Assembly (NCBI GenBank): GCA_016794785.1
Contig: JAEUHC010000014.1
Location: 186,001-250,000, forward strand
DNA length: 64,000 bases
Direction: 5' to 3'
DNA from: Opitutaceae bacterium
GTDB taxonomy: Bacteria > Verrucomicrobiota > Verrucomicrobiia > Opitutales > Opitutaceae
Below the pieces are notes generated by a model. That model did no database searches, was not told the DNA's origin, and saw only the letters and a list, made by a program, of their open reading frames with translations. Below are positions 52,118 through 60,984 of the stretch, piece by piece (within the stretch, counting starts at the first letter, position 1; every line of letters starts with the position of its first letter). The translations under genes and the position numbers were made by a program.

Positions 52118-54490
52118 TCAGTATTTGGCCGTCAACGACAGCACGGCGCGGCTCGGCAGCCCGCGCTGCTGGTTGGCGGGGAAATACTCGATGTCAGCCA
52201 TGTTCTGCCAATTGATGGCGGCGGTGACCGGGCGGCCTTCCCACTTCCAGTCGTAGCCGATGGCGGAATTCCACAGCGTCTCGGCCGGGAGGAAGAGCTT
52301 CGGGTTGTTGGTGCGCTGCGCCTTCTTGCCGGTGTGGTTGAAACCGCCGCCGATCCAGAGGCCCTTGAGCTCGCCCGTGGTGAAGCTGTAGCGCGTCCAG
52401 ATGTTGGCGAGGGCCTTGACGGTCGCCTCGGGGTGCGCGCCGAGATAAGCCTCCATGCCGCGCGGCACGCGCGTCACGCGCACGTCGTTGATGGCGCCGC
52501 TGACATAGATCTGCCAGTTGTCGGCCGGCGACCAGGTGACCTCGGCCTCGATGCCTTTGGTGCGGTCGAGGGTGCCCTGGAGGCTATTGGTCACGGTGAC
52601 GCCCGTCGCGCTGAACGAGTTGAAGCGCAGCACGCGGTCGAGCTGATCGATTTGGAAAACGGCGATCGTGGAGGACACGCGGCCGTTCAGGAAATCGGTC
52701 TTCATGCCGAGTTCGTAGCCCTTGGAGGTCGTCGGCTTGGCGGCGCCGATCGGGACGTTCTCGCGCAGGAGCGCCGCGGTGTTGAGGACGAAGGACTCGC
52801 TGTAGGAGCCGTAGAACATGAGGTCGGAGGAGACCTTCCAGCCGAGGCCGAGCTGCGGGGTCGTCTTCTTGTTGATGACCTTGCTGAGGCTCGTGGCCGG
52901 ATTGAGGAAGTTATCGGTCGAGCTGGAAGCCTTGTTGTAGCGGGCGCCGAGCACCGCGCTCAGGCGGTCGGACAGCAGGCTGGCGTTGAGCACGGCGTAG
53001 CCGGCGACGTTGCGGTTGACCGTGCGGTTGTTGGTCGAGAAGGCCAGCGTCACGGGATCAAAGTCCGTGTTGTAGTCCCAAGTCGCCGGGTTCTTGATGT
53101 CCCAGGCGGGGAAGAACTGCGCCGTCGGGCTCTGCCGGAGACGGCCGTAACCGCGGGACTCGTTGTGAAACGCGCCGATGAGGGGCTTAAGCTTCACATC
53201 CGCGATGGTGTAATTGCCGGCAAACTCGACCTGCGAGGTCTTGCCATGGCCAAAGTCCTCCTGGAGCCGCTTGCGGCGGGGCAACTGGGCTTGCGGGGCG
53301 TTGAGCGCGAGGTTGGGGTTGACGAGGAGGTCGGCGGCGTAGGCGCGCGCGGCGATCAGATAATTGGCGGCCGAGATGGGCAGCGTGGCGCCGGCCGGGT
53401 AGTAGCTCGTAGGAACCGTGATGCTCACCGCACCGAGACCGGTGAGTTTCTGAGCGGTGCGGCGTTTGTTCCAGTTGAAGTTCGCGCGCGCCCCCCAGGC
53501 GTCGGATAGTTTCGCCGTGAGCTCGGCATTGACGGACTCGAAGTCGGAGAAGCGATGGTCGTTGTTCGAGACGTAGTTGAACTTGCGCGAGAGAGGATAG
53601 GCGCTGAGGAACCCCGGGTCGGTGTTGTCGAGCGAGTTGATCAGGACACCGGTCGCGCTGAGGAGGCCGCTCGCCGGGGGGAGCCCCACGATCTCGATGT
53701 TGGGCTTCATGTGCGCGAAGGGCGGGGTCTCGCGGCGCGAGAACCACTGGTAGTCCACCGTGAGGGCCACGCGATCCGTGATGCGCCAGGTGACCACCGG
53801 GGCGAGCACCGTGGTGCGCTGCTTGCCGGGCGTGATGAACTCGAGGCCGTTCTCAAACGAGCCGTTGAAACGAAAGAGGAGCGTCTTGCCCGCGAGCGGC
53901 TGGTTCACGTCGAGCGTCGTGCGCCAGAAATCGTGGGTCCCGATCTGCGCGCCCACGGTGGTGAACTGGCGGGCACCGGGGCGTTTCGTGATGTAGTTCA
54001 CGGTGCCGCCGGGCGCCACCTGGCCATAGAGCAGGGAAGACGGGCCCTTCACGACCTCGACGCGATCGACACTCACGGTGTCGACGTAGCCCTCGCCCAC
54101 GAAGCCGTTGTGCTGCGGCGCCTGGTCGAAGCCCCGGATGTTATAGACGGCGTTGCCGCCGTTGAACTCGCGGCCTGCGCTGGTGACGCCCGGCGCGTAT
54201 TGCACGACGTCGAAAAGATCGCGCGCGCCGATGTCGGAGATGAATTGCGAGGTGAAGGCGCTGATCGCGAACGGCAGCTCCTTGATCGGGGTGTCGATGC
54301 GGGTGGCCGAGACCGAGTTGCCGGCCCGGTAGCCCTTGTCCGCGGTCGTCGAAACCTGGAACTCGGACAAGCGGATGACATCGCTGGAAGCGGGGGCGGA
54401 GGCGGGGGCGTTGGTCTGGGCGCGCGCAGCCAAGGCGGCGAGCGCGAGCGCCGCAAAAGCGGCGCGTCGGAGGTTAGGCAGGGTTTGCAT
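52118..54490 (-). CDS. TonB-dependent siderophore-type receptor (790 aa)
   Basis: The signal peptide (residues 1-24, ending AARAQ) precedes 'VIRLSEFQVSTTADKGYRAGNSVSATRIDTPIKELP'. The plug has 'DIGARDLFDVVQYAPGVTS', 'YNIRGFDQAPQHNGF' and 'VDRVEVVKGPSSLLYGQVAPGGTVNYITKRP', which is the siderophore-receptor form of plug. The barrel ends 'RAVLSLTAKY'. A perfect Fur-box-like palindrome lies 50 bases upstream (54540-54556) and a terminator-like hairpin lies in the leader (54497-54521). Ferric-chelate import repressed by Fur under iron-rich conditions is therefore likely. The gene has its own terminator at 52062-52093 and is transcribed alone. Confidence 0.95.
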   Translation of the reverse strand: MQTLPNLRRAAFAALALAALAARAQTNAPASAPASSDVIRLSEFQVSTTADKGYRAGNSVSATRIDTPIKELPFAISAFTSQFISDIGARDLFDVVQYAPGVTSAGREFNGGNAVYNIRGFDQAPQHNGFVGEGYVDTVSVDRVEVVKGPSSLLYGQVAPGGTVNYITKRPGARQFTTVGAQIGTHDFWRTTLDVNQPLAGKTLLFRFNGSFENGLEFITPGKQRTTVLAPVVTWRITDRVALTVDYQWFSRRETPPFAHMKPNIEIVGLPPASGLLSATGVLINSLDNTDPGFLSAYPLSRKFNYVSNNDHRFSDFESVNAELTAKLSDAWGARANFNWNKRRTAQKLTGLGAVSITVPTSYYPAGATLPISAANYLIAARAYAADLLVNPNLALNAPQAQLPRRKRLQEDFGHGKTSQVEFAGNYTIADVKLKPLIGAFHNESRGYGRLRQSPTAQFFPAWDIKNPATWDYNTDFDPVTLAFSTNNRTVNRNVAGYAVLNASLLSDRLSAVLGARYNKASSSTDNFLNPATSLSKVINKKTTPQLGLGWKVSSDLMFYGSYSESFVLNTAALLRENVPIGAAKPTTSKGYELGMKTDFLNGRVSSTIAVFQIDQLDRVLRFNSFSATGVTVTNSLQGTLDRTKGIEAEVTWSPADNWQIYVSGAINDVRVTRVPRGMEAYLGAHPEATVKALANIWTRYSFTTGELKGLWIGGGFNHTGKKAQRTNNPKLFLPAETLWNSAIGYDWKWEGRPVTAAINWQNMADIEYFPANQQRGLPSRAVLSLTAKY

Positions 54491-54496
54491 GGTGGG

Positions 54497-54521
54497 AAAA
54501 AGCGCCGATCGGGTGATCGGC
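54497..54521 (-). promoter_or_regulatory. Terminator-like hairpin in the receptor leader
   Basis: On the minus strand GCCGATC-ACCC-GATCGGC (7-base stem, 4-base loop) is followed by GC and five T residues, ending a few bases before the ATG at 54490. It could act as an attenuator or a start-site cover. Confidence 0.5.
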
Positions 54522-54539
54522 AGGGAGGGGAACCATGGT

Positions 54540-54556
54540 GATAATTATTAATTATC
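54540..54556. promoter_or_regulatory. Candidate Fur box
   Basis: GATAATTATTAATTATC is a perfect 17-base palindrome around a central T. It closely resembles the 19-base Fur consensus GATAATGATAATCATTATC. It stands out in very GC-rich surroundings and lies in the promoter position of the siderophore-type receptor at 52118-54490. Confidence 0.8.
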
Positions 54557-54592
54557 GTCGCCTGCCAAGCGAAAATTAAGCAAGCCCCGCTG

Positions 54593-55867
54593 CTACTCCG
54601 CGCGCACCGGCGCAGCGCCGTCGGCAAACTCGGCCGTGAGCCGTGCGCCCGGTCGCACTCCGGCCCGACGCGCCACGGGCCGCCCGTCGGCGTCGCGCAT
54701 AATCGCAAACCCGCGGTTCAGCACCGAACGCGGGCTCGCGGCCTGGAGCCGCTTCCAGAGGGCCAGCAGCCGCTGCGATTCCGACTGCACCCGCAGCTCC
54801 GGCGAGACGCGCGCCAGCGCCGCGCGCAGCTCGCCGAGCCGCCCGCGCCGCTCCTGCGCCGCATGCCGCAAAGCGGCGCCGAGCCGGTTCCCCAAATCGT
54901 CCAACCGCAGCCAGCCCTGCTCGACCTGCGCGGCCGGCGCGAGCAGCCGCAGCCGTGAGCGCGCGTGGTCCAGACGCTCGATCGCGCCCGTGATCGCGCT
55001 GTCCAAGCGCGCCGCCATCGCCTCGCCCGCCTGCCGCGCCCGCTCCAAGCCTTCGACGAACCGGCTCGTGATCAGCTCCGCCGCGGCGCTGGGCGTCTCG
55101 GCTCGCGCGTCCGCGGCAAAATCGCAGAGCGTGAAATCGATCTCGTGGCCCACGGCCGAGATAATCGGCACCGGGCAGGCGGCGACCGCGCGCACCAGCA
55201 CCTCCTCGTTGAACGCCCACAAATCCTCCAGGCTCCCGCCACCGCGCCCGATCACCAGAAGATCGAAAAGCCCGCTCCCGGCCGCCGTGCGGAGCATCTC
55301 CGCCAGCTCGGCGGCGGCCCCCTCGCCCTGGACCTTGGCCGGCAGCACGACCACTCGCCCGCGCCAGCCACGCCGGATCAGGATGCGCAGAAAATCCTGC
55401 ACGGCCGCGCCCGTCGGCGACGTGACGAAGCCCACCGTGCGGGGCAGCGCCGGCAACGCGCGTTTTTTTTCGGCGGCAAAGAGCCCCTCGGCCGCGAGCC
55501 GCGCCTTGAGCGCCTCAAATTCGCGCTGGAGCCGCCCCACCCCGTCGTCGATCGCGACGCGCACGATCAGCTGATACTGGCCGCGCGCCTCATACACACT
55601 CACCTCGCCATAGACGACGACCTGCAGGCCGTCGCGCAGCTTCACTTCCTGCCGCAGCGCGTCGCCCCGGAACATCACCGCGCCGAGCTGCGCGCCCGCG
55701 TCCTTCAGTGAGAAATAGACGTGCCCGCTCGCCTGGGCGCGGAGGTTCGACACCTCGCCGCGCACCCACGTCGGCCGGATGCCCGATTCGAGCAGCGTCT
55801 TCACGCGCCGCGTGAATTCGCTCACGCTCTCCGCGCGCGGCGCACCGGCTTCGGGCTCAGGCTTCAC
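54593..55867 (-). CDS. xseA: Exodeoxyribonuclease VII large subunit
   Basis: This is a 424-residue protein of normal length. The N-terminal OB-fold domain is 'VSEFTRRVKTLLESGIRPTWVRGEVSNLRAQASGHVYFSLKD'. The nuclease domain contains 'RTVGFVTSPTGAAVQDFLRILIRR', 'LLVIGRGGGSLEDLWAFNEE' and 'PIISAVGHEIDFTLCDFAADARAETPSAAAEL'. These are the invariant segments of XseA. A long coiled-coil part follows, then 'SPRSVLNRGFAIMRD'. With the small subunit (XseB, not in this window) it degrades single-stranded DNA. The GTG start at 55867 overlaps the end of the TVP38 gene by 11 bases. Confidence 0.98.
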   Translation of the reverse strand: MKPEPEAGAPRAESVSEFTRRVKTLLESGIRPTWVRGEVSNLRAQASGHVYFSLKDAGAQLGAVMFRGDALRQEVKLRDGLQVVVYGEVSVYEARGQYQLIVRVAIDDGVGRLQREFEALKARLAAEGLFAAEKKRALPALPRTVGFVTSPTGAAVQDFLRILIRRGWRGRVVVLPAKVQGEGAAAELAEMLRTAAGSGLFDLLVIGRGGGSLEDLWAFNEEVLVRAVAACPVPIISAVGHEIDFTLCDFAADARAETPSAAAELITSRFVEGLERARQAGEAMAARLDSAITGAIERLDHARSRLRLLAPAAQVEQGWLRLDDLGNRLGAALRHAAQERRGRLGELRAALARVSPELRVQSESQRLLALWKRLQAASPRSVLNRGFAIMRDADGRPVARRAGVRPGARLTAEFADGAAPVRAE

Positions 55868-56594
55868 GTTTCATCACTCTGCGCCGCACGATCTGGACGA
55901 CGACGACCGCCACCACGATGAGGCCGAGCACGGCGCCGATTTTCCCGAAATGCCCCTCGCGCGCCGCCTTGCCCAGCAGCACGAAGGAGAGCGCCAGCGG
56001 CATCACCGCCAGCCACGACACGAACAGGTAGAGCCGAAACGGCACCTCGGCCAAGCCCAGCACGTAGCTTTGCAGGAAGAACGGCGGGCCCGGCGTGAGC
56101 CGCACCACAAGCGCGATCGACAGGGCGTTGTCCTTGTTCACCCGCGGCACCGCGTAGCCGTAGCGCGCGACAAGCCGCGTCAGCAGCGGCCGCAGCGCAT
56201 AGCGCGCTAGCCAGTAGGTAATCGCGATGTTGGCCGCGATGGCCACGCCCACGGTCAAAATCACCCCGGTCATCGTCATCTGCGGGGCAAACGCCTCCCC
56301 GGCGACGAGATTGAAGGCCGACAGCGGCGCCCCGACCGCCGGCAGCAACGCCATGCCCGTGAAAAACACCCAGGGCCCGAGGTCGCGAATCAAGGCGATG
56401 AACTGGTCAAGCCACTCCACGAGGCGGGCCAGGCCCACCTGCCGCAGCAGAAGCCCGCCGATCACCGCCAGCACGACGAGCCCGATCGTGAGCTTCACGA
56501 TCGGGAGCTTGCGGGCAGACGGTGCGGCATTTTCCGACGACATCGGCGGAGCCTGCCCGGCCGCGCGCGGCACCGTCAAGACCTCGCCCGACAT
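55857..56594 (-). CDS. TVP38/TMEM64 (VTT domain) membrane protein
   Basis: The VTT domain has 'DLGPWVFFTGMALLPAVGAPLSAFNLVAGEAF' (the G-x-P hairpin of the family), 'ITYWLARYALRPLLTRLVARYG' and 'VRLTPGPPFFLQSYVLGLAEVPF'. Five or six transmembrane helices are predicted in the inner membrane. Related DedA-family proteins act in lipid scrambling or carrier recycling; the function here is not known. I list ATG 56594; ATG 56543 would remove 17 residues and is equally plausible. It overlaps xseA by 11 bases and is divergent from the O-antigen-ligase-like gene. Confidence 0.9.
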   Translation of the reverse strand: MSGEVLTVPRAAGQAPPMSSENAAPSARKLPIVKLTIGLVVLAVIGGLLLRQVGLARLVEWLDQFIALIRDLGPWVFFTGMALLPAVGAPLSAFNLVAGEAFAPQMTMTGVILTVGVAIAANIAITYWLARYALRPLLTRLVARYGYAVPRVNKDNALSIALVVRLTPGPPFFLQSYVLGLAEVPFRLYLFVSWLAVMPLALSFVLLGKAAREGHFGKIGAVLGLIVVAVVVVQIVRRRVMKREA

Positions 56595-56639
56595 CGCAGC
56601 TTGCCGCACCTCGCGCCCGGCGCTCTGCTTTTCACCTCG

Positions 56640-58637
56640 ATGACGCGCGCCGCTTTCACCGCCCCGACGCTCGTCGGCGCGCTCTGGGCCGCCGGCCTCG
56701 GCAGCCTCGCCGTCATCACCCTCGCTCACCCTGGCTCCACGCGCATGCACGCGTGGCCTTGGTCGCTCGCCTTTGCCACCGCCGTGCTCGCGCCGGCGTT
56801 GATCCTAATCCGGCGTGCGTTCGACACGGCGCGTCCGCTCGCCTTACCCGCGCCCGCCTGGACCTGGACCGCGCTCGGGGCCGCCGGGGCCATCATGCTC
56901 TCAGCTCTGGCGAGCCCGTATCAGGGGCCGAGCCTGCTCTGGAGCGCGCCGTTGCTCGGGGGCCTCGCATTTTTCTTCGCGACGTTCGATTGGTTGCACG
57001 GTGCCGATGAGCCCGCAACGAACCGCCGGGATAAACTTATTGGGCGCGCGGTCGCATTTCTCGGGGTCGCCGCCGCCACGAGCTTGGTCATGTGGCTGTC
57101 TTGGTGGCCGACCCACGGACTCGGGAATGCCCTAGCCGGCCGCAACGGCTACACCCTCGGGCATTCCAACTACACCGCCGGCCTCGCGCTGCTCCTCTTG
57201 CCGTGCGCCCTCGGTCTTTTGCGCCGCGCGAATCGGGCGGCACGCATGACCGGCCTCCTCGGTGCGGGCTTGGGCCTCGCGCTCCTCTTCACCAGCGGCA
57301 GCCGGGCGGGCGTGATCGGGCTGGCGGTGCTCGCCGGGACGGGCCTGCTGGCGGCGCCGCTGGCACCGAAAAAGAAACTGCTGCTCGCCCTCGCGCTGCT
57401 GATAGGCGGAGCGCTTTTCACCGCGGCCAATCCCCGCACGCGCGAGTTTTTCACGCCCGCCGATCCAGCGGACGCCCCCAACCTCAGCAATGTCCAGCGC
57501 TCCGCCATGCTCACCGCGGGCCTCCGGATGGGTGGCGACCGCCCCCTGCTGGGCTGGGGCCCGGGCACGACGCCGCTCGCTTTTCCGCGCTACCGCGCCG
57601 GGCTTGAGGGCGGCGTCGAGAACGCCCTGCAGCTCCACAGCACGCCCGTGCAGCTGTGGGCCGAGCTCGGCGCTGCCGGCGTGGCTGCAGCGCTCGCGTT
57701 GCTCGTGCTGGCCATACGCGCCGCGCGCGCCCAGCCGATCGCTGCGATCGCGCTCGCCGGCTACGGGGTCTTCGCGGTCTTCGACTGGCAGCTCGACGTG
57801 CCGATCTTCGCCTGTGCCATCGCCACCCTGGCGGCGCTGCTCGCGCCGCCGCTTGGCACGCCCGTTTCGGTGAACGGCGCGCGAGCGCTGGGCGGGTGCG
57901 CCGTGGCGTGCCTCGCGCTCATCGTTGCGTTCGGTCGCGTCGATCCGACGCCCGCGCTCAACGCCCGCGCCCTCGCCCTCACCGTCGAGCGCACCGCGGA
58001 AAACGACGCCCGCGCCGTCGCTCTCCTGCGCGAGTCGCTCGCGCTCAACCCTGATCAGGAGATCGCGCACTCCAACCTCGCCTGGCTCCTCGTCGCGACC
58101 GATCCCCTCGCCGCCGAGCGGCACTTCCGCGCCGCAGCGCGCCTCGTGCCCGACAAAGGCGGCGTCTATTTCGGCCTTGGCCTCGCCTGCCTCAACCAGG
58201 TCCGCAGCGACCGCGCCGCGCGGGCCTTCGCGCTCGAGGGCCTCAACGACCCCGCCTTCCTCGCCTCGCCCTACTGGCGCGATCCCGCGATCGCCGCGCT
58301 CCGCGAGGCCACGGCGGCACACCTCGCCGCGCTCGTCCCGCTCGCGCGCGCGCGCCTCGCGCCCGGCGGCTGGGCCGCAGCCCAACTCGATCGCGTCGCC
58401 CTGCTTGCTCCCGGCCGCGGGGCCGACGGCCCTGAGCGCGCCTACCGCCGCACCCGCCCCGGCTACCCCGTGCTCATGCGCAACCTCGACCTCGTCGTGC
58501 CGCCCGATGTCTTCGTGGTCCGCGAGACCACCACCGCACCCGATCCCGCGATTCCCCTTCCGCCAAAAGGCTGGCTCCCCTCGCCCATCCTCGTCGAATT
58601 GCTCGCCGCGACCGTGCCGCCCATTCCGAAATCGTAA
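56640..58637 (+). CDS. O-antigen ligase-like (Wzy_C) membrane protein with TPR tail
   Basis: This 665-residue protein has about ten to twelve hydrophobic helices over residues 1-440. The periplasmic loop and Wzy_C segment contain 'GLGNALAGRNGYTLGHSNYTAGLALLLLP', 'LFTSGSRAGVIGL' and 'DRPLLGWGPGTTPLAFPRYRAG'. The C-terminal 220 residues hold TPR-like helices ('AVALLRESLALNPDQEIAHSNLAWLLVATDPLAAERHFRAAARLVPD'). Proteins of this form ligate or polymerise lipid-linked glycans in the periplasm. It opens the surface-polysaccharide locus and is followed 29 bases later by the initiating sugar transferase. Confidence 0.9.
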   Translation: MTRAAFTAPTLVGALWAAGLGSLAVITLAHPGSTRMHAWPWSLAFATAVLAPALILIRRAFDTARPLALPAPAWTWTALGAAGAIMLSALASPYQGPSLLWSAPLLGGLAFFFATFDWLHGADEPATNRRDKLIGRAVAFLGVAAATSLVMWLSWWPTHGLGNALAGRNGYTLGHSNYTAGLALLLLPCALGLLRRANRAARMTGLLGAGLGLALLFTSGSRAGVIGLAVLAGTGLLAAPLAPKKKLLLALALLIGGALFTAANPRTREFFTPADPADAPNLSNVQRSAMLTAGLRMGGDRPLLGWGPGTTPLAFPRYRAGLEGGVENALQLHSTPVQLWAELGAAGVAAALALLVLAIRAARAQPIAAIALAGYGVFAVFDWQLDVPIFACAIATLAALLAPPLGTPVSVNGARALGGCAVACLALIVAFGRVDPTPALNARALALTVERTAENDARAVALLRESLALNPDQEIAHSNLAWLLVATDPLAAERHFRAAARLVPDKGGVYFGLGLACLNQVRSDRAARAFALEGLNDPAFLASPYWRDPAIAALREATAAHLAALVPLARARLAPGGWAAAQLDRVALLAPGRGADGPERAYRRTRPGYPVLMRNLDLVVPPDVFVVRETTTAPDPAIPLPPKGWLPSPILVELLAATVPPIPKS

Positions 58638-58666
58638 TTCGCAAATCATAGATCGTAAATTCTGCC

Positions 58667-60124
58667 GTGCCCCGCCCCGCCAATCCGCTCCGCGAAACGA
58701 TTCTGCCGCTCACGCTGCTCGCCGGCGACACCCTCGCGGCCTTCGGCGGCCTCTCGCTCGGCTACTGGTTTCGCTACGAGTCGGCGCTCGCGCATCTCGG
58801 AATCGAGGTGCCCGACGCCTCCTTCCGCACCTACCTCCCGCTGCTGCTCCTCGGCGTGGCGCTGCTGATCGTGTCGTTCGCGCAGTTCGGGCTCTACGAT
58901 ACGCGCCTGCTCCTCCGCCGCTACCAAAGCCTCAACGTGATCCTGAAGGGCGCGGCCTTCTGGCTCGTCGCCTACCTCGGCGTCTCGCTCGTGCTGAAAT
59001 TCGATCCGCCGATCTCGCGGCTCTTTGTCGTGGTCGCGTTTGTGTGCGTGGTCGCGGTCCTCGGCGTGTGGCGCTCGCTGGCCTACCGCGTGATCGCGCG
59101 CCCGGCGCTGGCCCCTAGGCTCCGCCGCCGCGTCGCGCTCCTCGGCTGGAACGAACACGCCGCCGCGCTCGCCGCCGAGATCGCGCGGGATCCCGCCCAT
59201 CCCTTCGCCCTCGTCGGTGTCATCGCGCTCGACGATTCGGATCGCCTCCCCCTCTCTCCCTCTCTCCCCGACTCCCCTGCTTCCGCCGGCCCCGCCCCGC
59301 TCGGCGACATTCGCCAGCTCGATGCCATCCTCGCGCAAAACGCGATCGACGTCCTCATCCTCACCCGGGCCGACCTCCCGCGCGCCGACGTGCAGCGCAT
59401 TGTCGAGGTCTGCGAACGCGCCTACGTCGAATGGAAAATCGTGCCCGGCGCCTTCGATATTTTCCTCAGCGGCCTGCACCTTCAGACCATCGGGCGCGTG
59501 CCCGTGCTCGGCGTGGAGGAGCTCGCCATCCGCCGGCTCTTCAACCGCGCGCTCAAGCGTCTCGTCGATGTCGTCGGCGCGCTCGTGGGCCTCGCCGTCT
59601 CCGCGCCGTTGATCGCGTTGCTCGCCGCGCTCATCAAGCGCGAGTCGCCCGGCGGCCCGGTGTTCTTCGGCCAGCTGCGCGTCGGCGCCGGCCACCGCCC
59701 GATCACGATGTGGAAACTCCGCAGCATGGCGCCCGACGCCGCCGCCACCGACACCGCGCAGCAAAGCACCGCCCGCGGCGATCCGCGCCTGCTGCGCATC
59801 GGGGCCTTCCTGCGCCGCTGGAACCTCGACGAGCTGCCGCAGTTTTGGAACGTCCTGCGCGGCGAGATGAGTCTTGTCGGCCCGCGCCCCGAGCGCCCGT
59901 ATCACGTGGACCGCCTTTCGGGCGAAATCCCGCACTACCTCCCGCGCCACCTCGCCAAGCCCGGCATGACCGGCTGGGCCCAGGTCAACGGCCTCCGCGG
60001 CGACACCGACCTCGCCGCCCGCGTGCAGCACGACATCTACTACATCGAAAACTGGAGCCTCTGGCTCGACGTCCAGATCATGTTGCTGACCTTCGTCCGC
60101 TGGCGCAGCCGGAACGCCTACTGA
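58667..60124 (+). CDS. Polyprenyl-phosphate sugar phosphotransferase (WcaJ/WbaP-like)
   Basis: This is a 485-residue protein with four N-terminal transmembrane helices, a CoA_binding_3-like domain (about residues 150-260) and a C-terminal bacterial sugar transferase domain. The catalytic part has 'RALKRLVDVVGALVGL', 'ITMWKLRSM', 'WNLDELPQFWNVLRGEMSLVGPRPERPYHV' and 'KPGMTGWAQVNGLRGDT'. It moves a hexose-1-phosphate from a nucleotide sugar to undecaprenyl phosphate, the first step of exopolysaccharide assembly. The GTG start gives 'MPRPANPLRETILP'. A Ser/Pro-rich loop at about residues 193-213 comes from a C/T-rich DNA tract and looks like an added low-complexity insert. Confidence 0.95.
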   Translation: MPRPANPLRETILPLTLLAGDTLAAFGGLSLGYWFRYESALAHLGIEVPDASFRTYLPLLLLGVALLIVSFAQFGLYDTRLLLRRYQSLNVILKGAAFWLVAYLGVSLVLKFDPPISRLFVVVAFVCVVAVLGVWRSLAYRVIARPALAPRLRRRVALLGWNEHAAALAAEIARDPAHPFALVGVIALDDSDRLPLSPSLPDSPASAGPAPLGDIRQLDAILAQNAIDVLILTRADLPRADVQRIVEVCERAYVEWKIVPGAFDIFLSGLHLQTIGRVPVLGVEELAIRRLFNRALKRLVDVVGALVGLAVSAPLIALLAALIKRESPGGPVFFGQLRVGAGHRPITMWKLRSMAPDAAATDTAQQSTARGDPRLLRIGAFLRRWNLDELPQFWNVLRGEMSLVGPRPERPYHVDRLSGEIPHYLPRHLAKPGMTGWAQVNGLRGDTDLAARVQHDIYYIENWSLWLDVQIMLLTFVRWRSRNAY

Positions 60125-60135
60125 ATTTCGAGGCC

Positions 60136-60744
60136 ATGAGATCGAAACTGATGATGATGCTCGGTCTCGTGCTCGGGTGGGTGCCGGAGCTTGCCGCGTT
60201 TTCGCCCACATCGATGAAGGACTGCCGGCTGGCCTTCCTGCTGGGCATGGGTTGGGGCAACCGGAGTGCTGCCTTCGGCAGTCAGGAACACGATCGGGCG
60301 TTCGAGCGTGTAGCCCGCGCCTGCGCCAAGGACCTCGGGGCCACGGATGCCGAGCTGCAAGGCGACACCTGGCGCGACAGGGTGATCTCCGCGTTGAGCT
60401 TGAACACCGATCCGAAGAAGCGGATCGCCGGCCAAATGAACGACATTTTGGGCGAAGCCTTCGGACCAGAAGTGTGGATGCGAATCGACGTTGTGTCGGC
60501 CTATGCCGCAGGTGCCTATGCCCGCCACGGCACAAGTGCTGGCTTCAAGATGAAGAACCAAGCGAAAGGCACATATCTCGTGCTCGTGCTTCAGCGCCTA
60601 GCTGGCGTCAGCATCAATCTCGCGATCAACCCCGGCATGCCGGGCAATCTTATCATCACGCTTTCAGGAGGAGGAAAAGACGAACTCGCCGACTTCTTCG
60701 CCGAGATGCGGACCATCCGGGAAGTGATCGAGAAGGCCAGATAG
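60136..60744 (+). CDS. Hypothetical protein (202 aa)
   Basis: ATG 60136 follows the sugar transferase stop by 11 bases. The N-terminus 'MRSKLMMMLGLVLGWVPELAAF' resembles a signal peptide or a single membrane anchor. The rest is a mixed helical domain: 'LLGMGWGNRSAAF', 'RVARACAKDLGATDAEL', 'WMRIDVVSAYAAGAYARHG' and 'LSGGGKDELADFFAEM'. I recognise no family. Base composition is a little less GC-rich than the sugar transferase gene before it. It lies just outside the duplicated glycosyltransferase 3' end and may belong to the same acquired segment as the VapBC pair. Confidence 0.65.
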   Translation: MRSKLMMMLGLVLGWVPELAAFSPTSMKDCRLAFLLGMGWGNRSAAFGSQEHDRAFERVARACAKDLGATDAELQGDTWRDRVISALSLNTDPKKRIAGQMNDILGEAFGPEVWMRIDVVSAYAAGAYARHGTSAGFKMKNQAKGTYLVLVLQRLAGVSINLAINPGMPGNLIITLSGGGKDELADFFAEMRTIREVIEKAR

Positions 60745-60772
60745 GAGATTGCGGTGGTGCTTTGCCGAATGC

Positions 60773-60905
60773 TCACAGCGGCCGCACCTGCCGGTGGCCG
60801 CGCAGCCAGGCCTTGAGCCGCGCGACGCGTTTCCACGCGGCGAAGGCCAGGGGTGTATTTCCAGCGCACGGAGGCCGAGCCGCGCGGGTTGAAAGGCTTC
60901 AAATA
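60773..60905 (-). pseudogene. Duplicated, frameshifted 3' end of a family-2 glycosyltransferase
   Basis: About 130 bases match, at roughly nine positions in ten, the last 44 codons and stop of the glycosyltransferase at 61657-62568. Shared pieces include 'FNPRGS', 'VRWKYT' and the C-terminal Arg/Leu residues, with the stop codon at the equivalent place. A one-base insertion near 60850 shifts the frame, and the upstream part of the gene is missing, so this is a remnant. Together with the intact gene it forms direct repeats bracketing the vapBC genes. Confidence 0.85.
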
Positions 60906-60984
60906 GGCCAAAGAGGGTCATGGGGACTTTGCAGGAAAACATCCGCACCCCATCCCAAACTGGCCACATTCATCGCTACCGGCG

